A stretch of DNA of 64,000 bases, from the NCBI GenBank assembly GCA_016199985.1, contig JACQFQ010000024.1, positions 1 through 64,000 of the forward strand, written 5' to 3'. Origin of the DNA: Verrucomicrobiota bacterium. Lineage in GTDB: Bacteria > Verrucomicrobiota > Verrucomicrobiia > Limisphaerales > UBA11320. The notes under the pieces are model-generated. The model was not told the origin of the DNA. It saw only the letters and a program-made list of their open reading frames with translations, and did not search any database. The position numbers and the translations under genes were made by a program. Of this stretch, positions 57,027 to 64,000 are shown piece after piece. Every line of letters begins with the position of its first letter. Position 1 is the first letter of the stretch.

Positions 57027-59342
57027 ATGATCACCTATCCATTCACGAGAGGCGCGGTTTCGCGCCAGGGATTCTGGCCTGTCATTGTCTCCGTCTGGCT
57101 CGCAACGCTGGCCGACTTCTGCGCTGCCGCCGGCTTGAGCGGAACTCAGTCCTCGGGAAGCCCGTCGATGCCCGATAGCGTTTACCTGCAGGAGATCGGC
57201 GCGCGGATTGTCTCCGATCATCCGCTGACCTGCGTGGCGGCGGAAGGGGCGCGGGTTTGGGTCGGTAGCGAGCAAGGGTTGGAAGTTCTCGCCGGCGATC
57301 GCCTGCAACCTGTGGCCGATGTGCGCGTGTCCGTCCGACGGCTCGTCTCAACCCCTGACGGTGTCTGGGCGCTTTCGACGCGCGGGTGGTTCGTTCACGG
57401 CGCCTCGGGATGGAGTCGTGGCGGGGAGGACGACCTTGTGGACGTAGTTTCCTTTCGCGGACGTCCACTGGCGGTCAAGGATCAACGACTCTGGCGAATC
57501 GAGGGCAACCGCCTTGTCGCGCTGACAACAAACCGCAGCCCGTTTCCCGTCATTCGCTTGGCGGAACACCAGGAATCGCTCGCGCTGCTCGGCGCCGAAG
57601 GCCGGATGACTTTTCTGAATCGCGGCGTTTTTGGCGGGTGGGACGCCTACGGGTTTCCAGCGGATCAGGGGTGGGACTGGGGCGATCTGCCTTCGCCAAA
57701 CACTCGTGACCTCGCGAGCGTCAATGGGACTCTCTGGATAGCCACCGATCGCGGCCTCGCTCAATGGCGAGGCATGTCTGTGACGCCGATCGGCGGGGCG
57801 GAAGGACTGCCGGTGGAGGATGTCCGATGTCTGACGCCCGGATTCGAACGCGATCTGTGGATCGGGACGACGCGGGGCGCGATCCGCTCTGTTGGCGGGA
57901 AGTTCCACTTCTTTGGAGCGCAACGATGGTTGCCCCATCCTCAGGTGAACGGCATCGCGGTCTCGGAGCATACGGTGTATCTCGCGACAGGCGGGGGATT
58001 GGGCGTCATCCGATATCAGCCCTACACGCTCGCGAAAAAGGCGGCGTTGTATGAGGCGCAGCTCGAGTCGTGGGGACAAAAGCGCCTGGGCTTCACCCAC
58101 AAGCTGGAGTGGGATGAGAAGGCGGGCCGCTTCGTTCGCGAGGTGAGCGACAACGATGGCGGCTATTCGGGCGACTACCTCGCCGCGCAGTCCTATCGCT
58201 GGGCGACGACGCACGATCCCCAGGCGCGTCGCGAAGCCACGAACACCTTCCATGCGCTGCGCTGGCTGGAATCGATGACCGGGATCCCGGGTTTTCCAGC
58301 CCGCGCCGTCTGGGTGAAGGGCGAGGAGGGCCACAAATCCATGGGGGGCTCGGGTGGATATCCCGCCGAGTGGCATGATGTGGCCGGCGGGGTTTTTGAA
58401 TGGAAGGGCGACACATCCAGCGACGAGATTTGCGGACATTTCTATTCCATCAGCCTTTTCCTCGAGCTGGCGGCCGAGGGCGCCGAGGCGGAGCAGGCGA
58501 AACGACACCTTTCCCGCATCGCCGACCACCTCATCGAGCACGAATGGAAGCTCGTGGATCTCGACGGACAGCCGACCCGCTGGGGCCGTTGGGACCCGGA
58601 TTATTTTCGGACGGATGAAGGCCGGTTCGATCGGGGTTTGCAGGCTTTGGAGCTCCTCTCTTTCATGAAGACCGCCGCGCATTTCACGAGAGAGAAGCGG
58701 TTTGAGGACGCCTATCAGAAGCTCCTCGGGATGGGCTACGCGGACTACACTTTGCGACAACGAAGCACCTTCCCGCCCGATGACCTCGCGCACTTCGAGG
58801 ATCAGCTGGCGTTCTGGTGCTGGTGGACGCTTTTGCGTTTTGAATCGGATCCGGATCTGCACGCCTTGTACCGGCGCGGATATGAACGAAGCTTTGAGAC
58901 GGTGCGGGTTGAGCACAATCCGTGGTACGCGTTCCTTCATGAAGGATTGAGCGGCGAGGATCGGGAAAGGGAGGCGGCCTTGGCGCATCTGCGCGAATGG
59001 CCTTTGGATCTCCGGCTGTGGTCTTTTGATAACGCGCATCGCGGCGATGTTCACACCCCGCCCGGCTACCAGGTTTTCCTCGGCGGCAAGAAGGCGTTTT
59101 CGCCGCGCGAACGCGAGCCGCTCCGTTGGGATGGATGGACCATGGCCCTCAAGGGCGGCGAGGGAGGGCAGGCGGTGATCGAGCCCGGAGGATGGCTGCT
59201 GGCGTACTGGCAGGCCCGCTACCACGGGATCATCGCCGCGCCCGCCGGGTTGCCCGATTCGGTCACCGCCGCGCAGCCTGGCGAGGTGTTGCCCGGCGGG
59301 GCCCTGCGTTACGCGGGGCCGGCGCGACCCATGGCGCCGTGA
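57027..59342 (+). CDS. Secreted beta-propeller plus all-helical protein
   Basis: 771 residues with a signal-like N-terminus. The first half (about 50-345) is a ligand-binding propeller like those before sensor kinases (VWVGSEQGLEVLAGDRLQPV, LWIATDRGLAQWRGMSV, DLWIGTTRGAIRSVGG, VYLATGGGLGVIRY). The second half (about 355-740) is a helical, probable alpha/alpha-toroid region (FHALRWLESMTGIPGFPARA, HFYSISLFLELAAEGAEA, ALELLSFMKTAAHFTRE, WWTLLRFESDPDLHALYRRG) reminiscent of glycosidase/lyase folds. No catalytic motif identified. Function unknown, perhaps binding or degrading a polymer at the surface. Confidence 0.65.
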   Translation: MITYPFTRGAVSRQGFWPVIVSVWLATLADFCAAAGLSGTQSSGSPSMPDSVYLQEIGARIVSDHPLTCVAAEGARVWVGSEQGLEVLAGDRLQPVADVRVSVRRLVSTPDGVWALSTRGWFVHGASGWSRGGEDDLVDVVSFRGRPLAVKDQRLWRIEGNRLVALTTNRSPFPVIRLAEHQESLALLGAEGRMTFLNRGVFGGWDAYGFPADQGWDWGDLPSPNTRDLASVNGTLWIATDRGLAQWRGMSVTPIGGAEGLPVEDVRCLTPGFERDLWIGTTRGAIRSVGGKFHFFGAQRWLPHPQVNGIAVSEHTVYLATGGGLGVIRYQPYTLAKKAALYEAQLESWGQKRLGFTHKLEWDEKAGRFVREVSDNDGGYSGDYLAAQSYRWATTHDPQARREATNTFHALRWLESMTGIPGFPARAVWVKGEEGHKSMGGSGGYPAEWHDVAGGVFEWKGDTSSDEICGHFYSISLFLELAAEGAEAEQAKRHLSRIADHLIEHEWKLVDLDGQPTRWGRWDPDYFRTDEGRFDRGLQALELLSFMKTAAHFTREKRFEDAYQKLLGMGYADYTLRQRSTFPPDDLAHFEDQLAFWCWWTLLRFESDPDLHALYRRGYERSFETVRVEHNPWYAFLHEGLSGEDREREAALAHLREWPLDLRLWSFDNAHRGDVHTPPGYQVFLGGKKAFSPREREPLRWDGWTMALKGGEGGQAVIEPGGWLLAYWQARYHGIIAAPAGLPDSVTAAQPGEVLPGGALRYAGPARPMAP

Positions 59343-59859
59343 GCCGGCCGCTCCGACAAGGGCGGCGAACACTCGATGACCCTCGACTTCCATCGACGGA
59401 CGCCCGTCAGGATAGGAGTTCGTTCGCTCTGATCCCGACTCGACAACTGATACCGGGTCTCAAACGACGTCTTGCCCGTGCGCCGAGCCTGCGGGCATTT
59501 TGTGCCTGGGAGCGGAACCAGCCCTGAGCGCTGTCCGCGACGGACGCCTTCCAACAGATCGCATGGCCTTCCAGCCTTGCATTGTTGACCCATGAAGCTG
59601 AGTTGGCCCTTCGTGTGCTTTCCGCTTCGTTCCCTGAGGCATGGCCTCTGGGCTATTGGCCTCCCCATGCGCCAGCGCTGAAATGAGATTCCATTCAAAG
59701 AAACGGTCGGTCCCGAGCGTTGACTTCCCCATCCGTTCTGGTAACACCTTAATTATCTCACAATCCGGGTCTTCGCTTTGGATCCGCGGCTTTTCTCGCC
59801 ACCAGAGCCAAGCCGCGCCACGTGCGGCGATAAGCGAGACAAGGGTTCGAGATTGTCCT
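59343..59859. other. Gene-free 517 bp, possible dispersed element
   Basis: No gene is supported here. The block 59440-59590 reads on the minus strand like a dispersed, non-coding verrucomicrobial repeat that I recall from many intergenic ORF predictions (minus-strand frame ending GQQCKAGRPCDLLEGVRRGQ ... PLPGTKCPQARRTGKTSFETRY). It contains no terminal inverted repeats that I can see. The promoter of the downstream giant gene should lie near its right end. Confidence 0.4.
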
Positions 59860-62800
59860 ATGCGTCCTCCAACTTCGCATGATTGCGTCTCCCTCCTAGG
59901 TAAACTTTTCACCCTGCTTGTCGTCTTGTTGCTGCCGGGCTTGGCTTTTGCGCAACCCAGGCCGAGCTACACCTGGACGGGCGCCGGGGGCAATGGGCTT
60001 TGGTCGAACGCGGCGAACTGGTCTCCGGGGGGCGTGCCGCTCGGGGACGCCAAGGCGACGATCAACGGGGGCGCCGTGGACGCTTCATCGCTGGCCGATT
60101 CGGGCATTGCCGAGATCGTCTTGAATGGCGGGTCGTTGACGATGAACGGGCTTCAGGTGGATTCCTTCACCCAGAACGGCGGCACTGTTTCCGGCAGCAA
60201 CGTGGTGCGGGCTGCCTTCAACTGGAATGCGGGCAACTGGAATAGCGCAGGGACGCTTGTCGTGAGGTCCAACGCGGTCTTGACCTTGTCGACTGGGGCC
60301 GACCACGACATGCCGAATCACGCTCTCCTCAACTACGGAACGGTCATTCTTGCCGGCGGACGCATTCGGGGCGGGAGTTCGCGCATCGAGAACCTTGGGC
60401 TCTGGGATTTTCAATCGGACACGGGCATCAACAGCGACTACGGCGGCAACGGCGTGGCCTATGTGAATCGAGGAACGCTCCGTAAATCGAAGGGGACTGG
60501 AGAGAGCTACTTTTTGATGCCCATCCAAAACTACGGAACCGTCGACGCCGCGGTGGGCCGCCTCGATTTCTTAGCGGGCATCCAGGCTTTCGATGGATCG
60601 AGGTTCATCGGCGCTGGAGAGAACTCGCTGCTGGGCGGCTCGCTGGATTTTTCAGGCCAGATCGTCACTTCCAACCTCGTGCAGCGCGGCGGCGTTCTTG
60701 TGGGCGTTCACACCTTTGTGGGATCGTATGATTGGATCGGCGGAAACTGGAACAGCTCATCCACAACAACGCTGGCCAGGAACTCCGCGCTCCGAATGCT
60801 CGGAGGCGCCGACCACGACATGGCGGGCCACACGGTCATCAACCAGGGCGCCGTGGCGTGGAGTCAAGGTCGCATCCGTGGCGGCGGGGGCGGAACCACA
60901 ATCACCAACGAAGGGCTTTGGGATATCCAGGGCGACCTCGTGATCAACTCCGACTATGGGGGCAACGGAGTGACAGTTCACAATCTCGGGACGTTGCGAA
61001 AATCGTTCGGCATCGGGAACTCCGTGATCAGCGGCGTTCTGAACAACCGGGGCGCGATAGAGGTCCTCGTGGGCGTTTTGAACCTGAACGCCGGCGGAGT
61101 GGGCAACGGAAACTTCTACTCCGACGCGGGAGCGACTCTCGCCATCAATGGCGGCTACACCTTCCAGGACGGGAGCCTTTTCCCGGGCGCCGGCGCATTG
61201 GTCGTGGGCGGAGGCTTGTGCGTTTTTGATGGCGCGTTCCAGATCGCCGACTGGCATCAGGTCGGCGGGGCGTTGGGAGGTTCGCACCGGTTCACCGGAC
61301 ATCTCACCTGGTCCAGCGGGACGTGGAACTCCGTGGGCGACACCACGCTCGCTCCGACGACCACGCTCGTCATCGACTCCGGCGCTGAACACGACATGGC
61401 GTCCCACACTCTCACAAACAAGGGAACGGTCGTTTGGAAGCAAGGGCGCATTCGCGGAGGCGGAGGCGGCACGCTCATCGTCAACAAGGGCCTCTGGGAT
61501 ATTCAGGCCGACAGCGCCCTCAATGCCGATTATGGCGGCAACGGCGTCCTGTTTCAAAACATCGGCGTTCTGAGGAAATCGACGGGCCCGGGCGACACCT
61601 ACTTTTCAGTGCCGCTTCAAAGCCCTGGGATTCTCGACATCCAGGTCGGATCGCTCTCCATCGTGGCGGGCATTCTGATGACGGATGGTTCGCAATCCAC
61701 AGGCGCCGGCACGGTCTACCTCGCGGCCGGGGCGCACGATCTTCGAGGAGGTATTTTGGTTTCGAACGTCGTTCAAACCGGAGGCGTGCTGGTGGGCAAC
61801 CATGTCCTTCAGGGCGCCTACACATGGTCCGGGGGCAACTGGAACAGCGACTACGACACAACGATTGGCGACCAATGCGTTCTCAGAATCTCGTCGGGCG
61901 CCGAACACGATCTCGCGAGTCACACCCTCGAGAACAAGGGCAGGGTGATCTGGAGCGGGGGGCGCATTCGAGGCGGCGGCGGCGGGAGCGCGATCTACAA
62001 TCGGGGGCTGTGGGAGGCGATCTCGGCGTCGGGCTTCAATCAGGACTACGGCGGCAACGGGATGGTGTTCTACAATTCGGGGACGTTCCGCAGCAGCGCG
62101 CCTGGCGGGTCCACCTACTTCTCCATGCCGATCGTTCATTCCGGCGTGATCGAAGTCCTGACGGGCGCCGTCGCGGTGAATGTCGGAGCAACTTTTCAAG
62201 AGGGAGGCGTCATCCGGGGACCCGGCGCGGTGCAGCTCGTGGGCGGGACGATCTCGATGGGCGGCGCCGTCACCGTCGATGGCGGCGTTTTCCAGCTCCT
62301 CGGAGGAGTCCTGGCGGCCGGGACGTCGGGCGCTTTGCAGGGGATCAACAACGGGTTGCTGGAATGGCAGACCGGGTGGATTTCCGGGTCGCTCGCCCTC
62401 GGCGAGGGAATGCTCACGCGATGGACCACCGGCCAAAACAAGCAGCTCGCGGACTTCGCCGCCCTGCACAATCGCGGCCATGTGTCCTGGGAGGATGGCC
62501 CCGTCTTCGCGTATTCCGTTTCGGGCGCCGCGACGATTGAGAATCACGCCTCGGGGGTCTTCACGATCGCCTCGCGGACCTGCCAGCTCACGCGGAACGG
62601 CGCGAGCTTCGAGAACCTCTTCTTGAATGAAGGCCTGCTGCAGCTGGGCACGCCCTCCGGGTTGACAACCGTGAACGGATGGCGCTTTCAGCAAGCGCCG
62701 CCAGGGGTCATGCAGCTGGCGCTCGCGGATGTCGACGCTGTCACAGGATTTGGCCACTACACCTCCTCCTCGCCGATCGCGCTGGGGGGCGCTCTTCAGG

Positions 62801-64000
62801 CGACCCTGGCCAATAGCTTCACGCCTTCGCCCGGACAATCCTTCAGCTTCCTTTCCGGAAGCGCGCTCACAGGCGGCTTCACTCAGTTGCAGCTGCCCCC
62901 GGTCGCTGACGGTCTTGCCTGGTCGCTCGATGACTATCAATCCACGCTGACGCTGCGCCTGAGCGCCAGCCATTCGTGCGCTTCCCCGGTTCCCGACTTG
63001 TTCGCGTGGTTCAACGGCGAGGACACCACCACCGACCTCGTCGGCCGGCGCGTGGGCCGGATCTCGGGCGGTGTGGGATACGGCCTGGGCAAGGTCGGAC
63101 GCGCGTTCCACCTCGATCGATCCACGGGAAGCATCGACATCGGCCTGCTGCCGGAGCTTCAAGGCGCGAAGGAATTCACCGTGATGGCCTGGGTGCGTCG
63201 GTACAATGCCGGCGCCTCCATAGCGGGGATCGTGGGCAAATGGGACGTCTCGCCCTGCACGCGCGACAACAGTTTCCTTCTCTACATGGGGGAAGGCGCG
63301 GCCTCGGGAAACGGCGCGTTCTCCGTGGATTTTTCGAACAACAACTGCGCTTCCGCGGGCGGCGTGAACTCCATTCCCGCGGGCGAGTGGGTGCATGTGG
63401 CCGGGGTCTGGCGCTCATCGGACGGATTTATCGGGTTCTACAAGAATGGCGTGTTGGAGAGTTCGGCGCAAGGCGGCCTCGGCGCGACGATGAAGTGGCA
63501 TTCCGCCTATCCCGCTCGGATCGGCGAGTGGGGCGTGCTGCGCGACTCCCAGTACAAGTTCCCCGGCGATATCGACGAGGTCATGTTATTCTCGCGAGCG
63601 CTCAGCGCCGGCGAGATCGCCGGCATCGTCGGGGCAGGGGAGGCGGGCATCTGCCGATCGAACGCGCCCTGCCTGCCGCCGACGCCCTCCCTGGCCGCTT
63701 GGTGGCCCGGAGATGGCAATCCGAGCGATGGAGCGGGCGTCAACGCGGGATCGCTCTCGGGCGGCGCGGGCTTCGACGCCGGCTATGTGGGACAAGCGTT
63801 CCGCTTCGATGGCGTTGATGACGCGGTGACGATACAGGATGACGTCCGACTCCGCCCGGCGTCGCTCAGCTTTTCCGCCTGGATCATGGCAGAGGACACG
63901 CAGCGTCCTCCTCAGCCAATCTTTGGCAAAGCCACTGGGACCGGAAACGCCATGTCCTACTCTCTGCGGCTGGAGACCGGCGGGCAGATCCGGTTGCAGC
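59860..64000 (+). CDS. Giant secreted tandem-repeat / LamG protein (partial)
   Basis: Open frame from the ATG at 59860 to the window edge (at least 1380 residues) with a signal peptide (LFTLLVVLLLPGLAFAQ). After YTWTGAGGNGLWSNAANW come four repeats of 170-192 residues, anchored by [DE]HD[ML]x2H at residues 148, 318, 510 and 682, each followed by GRIRGGGGG, GLWD, DYGGNGV and a TLRKS/TFRSS block, typical of a beta-helix built of strand repeats. From about 1044 there is a LamG/concanavalin-like domain (LFAWFNGEDTTTDLVGR; EWVHVAGVWRSSDGFIGFYKNG), and a second starts at about 1279 (SLAAWWPGDGNPSDGAG). Probably an extracellular adhesin or polymer-binding protein. The C-terminus and any sorting signal lie outside the window. 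Confidence 0.85.
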   Translation, partial: MRPPTSHDCVSLLGKLFTLLVVLLLPGLAFAQPRPSYTWTGAGGNGLWSNAANWSPGGVPLGDAKATINGGAVDASSLADSGIAEIVLNGGSLTMNGLQVDSFTQNGGTVSGSNVVRAAFNWNAGNWNSAGTLVVRSNAVLTLSTGADHDMPNHALLNYGTVILAGGRIRGGSSRIENLGLWDFQSDTGINSDYGGNGVAYVNRGTLRKSKGTGESYFLMPIQNYGTVDAAVGRLDFLAGIQAFDGSRFIGAGENSLLGGSLDFSGQIVTSNLVQRGGVLVGVHTFVGSYDWIGGNWNSSSTTTLARNSALRMLGGADHDMAGHTVINQGAVAWSQGRIRGGGGGTTITNEGLWDIQGDLVINSDYGGNGVTVHNLGTLRKSFGIGNSVISGVLNNRGAIEVLVGVLNLNAGGVGNGNFYSDAGATLAINGGYTFQDGSLFPGAGALVVGGGLCVFDGAFQIADWHQVGGALGGSHRFTGHLTWSSGTWNSVGDTTLAPTTTLVIDSGAEHDMASHTLTNKGTVVWKQGRIRGGGGGTLIVNKGLWDIQADSALNADYGGNGVLFQNIGVLRKSTGPGDTYFSVPLQSPGILDIQVGSLSIVAGILMTDGSQSTGAGTVYLAAGAHDLRGGILVSNVVQTGGVLVGNHVLQGAYTWSGGNWNSDYDTTIGDQCVLRISSGAEHDLASHTLENKGRVIWSGGRIRGGGGGSAIYNRGLWEAISASGFNQDYGGNGMVFYNSGTFRSSAPGGSTYFSMPIVHSGVIEVLTGAVAVNVGATFQEGGVIRGPGAVQLVGGTISMGGAVTVDGGVFQLLGGVLAAGTSGALQGINNGLLEWQTGWISGSLALGEGMLTRWTTGQNKQLADFAALHNRGHVSWEDGPVFAYSVSGAATIENHASGVFTIASRTCQLTRNGASFENLFLNEGLLQLGTPSGLTTVNGWRFQQAPPGVMQLALADVDAVTGFGHYTSSSPIALGGALQATLANSFTPSPGQSFSFLSGSALTGGFTQLQLPPVADGLAWSLDDYQSTLTLRLSASHSCASPVPDLFAWFNGEDTTTDLVGRRVGRISGGVGYGLGKVGRAFHLDRSTGSIDIGLLPELQGAKEFTVMAWVRRYNAGASIAGIVGKWDVSPCTRDNSFLLYMGEGAASGNGAFSVDFSNNNCASAGGVNSIPAGEWVHVAGVWRSSDGFIGFYKNGVLESSAQGGLGATMKWHSAYPARIGEWGVLRDSQYKFPGDIDEVMLFSRALSAGEIAGIVGAGEAGICRSNAPCLPPTPSLAAWWPGDGNPSDGAGVNAGSLSGGAGFDAGYVGQAFRFDGVDDAVTIQDDVRLRPASLSFSAWIMAEDTQRPPQPIFGKATGTGNAMSYSLRLETGGQIRLQ
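60220..62160 (+). repeat. Four tandem coding repeats of 510-576 bp
   Basis: Within the giant gene, a module of about 170-190 codons is repeated four times (HDM anchors at 60301, 60811, 61387 and 61903), each with the same order of motifs. They are diverged at the DNA level, so not recent, but could still allow unequal crossing over. Confidence 0.75.

Noticed and set aside
57348..59393. 681-codon minus-strand frame opposite the propeller protein
   Set aside because: No recognised motif and antisense to a frame with clear propeller repeats.
61606..63396. 596-codon minus-strand frame opposite the LamG giant
   Set aside because: The plus frame has signal peptide, ordered repeats and LamG motifs; the minus frame has none.

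Overview
The window carries a type I-G (formerly I-U) CRISPR-Cas locus at its left end, followed by about 50 kb of GC-rich chromosomal DNA of an environmental bacterium. The gene content points to Verrucomicrobiota, perhaps a Pedosphaera/Limisphaera-like lineage: secreted lamin-tail/CotH proteins, a prepilin-like protein of the PVC type, an ECF sigma factor next to a PknB-type kinase, Tat-exported TIM-barrel and DUF3500 proteins, and a secreted LamG/beta-helix giant. This assignment is inference from family distributions; no 16S gene is present.

Layout. 1-633: CRISPR array of nine identical 36-bp palindromic repeats, open at the left edge. 634-838: leader and a strong hairpin. 839-12566 (minus strand): csb1 (cas7), csb2 (cas5-cas6), cas3, a Csb3/Cas8-like subunit, then an unusual insertion, then cas4-cas1 and cas2. 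The insertion is a small DUF6398-like gene split by an in-frame amber codon, overlapping by ATGA the start of a 529-residue protein with seven Myb/SANT-like DNA-binding repeats. 12567-13643: about 1.1 kb with no convincing gene. 13644-13735: tRNA-Ser(GCU), the border between the CRISPR region and the chromosomal-looking part.

13.9-27.3 kb: a giant lamin-tail/CotH protein, an acyl-CoA synthetase, a Tat-exported sugar isomerase-like protein, and a tightly packed six-gene minus-strand operon (10-Cys secreted peptide, anchored protein with a CxxC, MauE/DoxX-like membrane protein, glycosyltransferase, second glycosyltransferase-like protein, prepilin-like protein). 27.8-36.7 kb: leuD, a CehA/McbA-type PHP hydrolase, a PQQ-type sugar dehydrogenase, mtnP, an SDR, and a Gfo/Idh - PIG-L deacetylase - NagB-like trio suggestive of amino-sugar breakdown. 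36.7-40.1 kb: sigma factor plus kinase. 40.3-47.7 kb: DUF3500, asnB, an alkaline-phosphatase-superfamily protein and gcvP. 47.9-50.7 kb: a second lamin-tail/CotH protein. 51.0-56.8 kb: substrate-binding protein, sensor kinase and hybrid kinase, probably one sensory unit. 57.0-64.0 kb: a propeller plus all-helical secreted protein and the start of a giant tandem-repeat/LamG protein that runs off the window.

How parts work together. Csb1, Csb2, the Cas8-like protein and Cas3 should form the interference machinery, while Cas4-1 and Cas2 add spacers at the repeat next to the leader (repeat 598-633). The Myb-array gene sits exactly at the interference/adaptation junction and is the most unusual element. 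The six-gene operon at 23-27 kb is the second candidate for an undescribed system.
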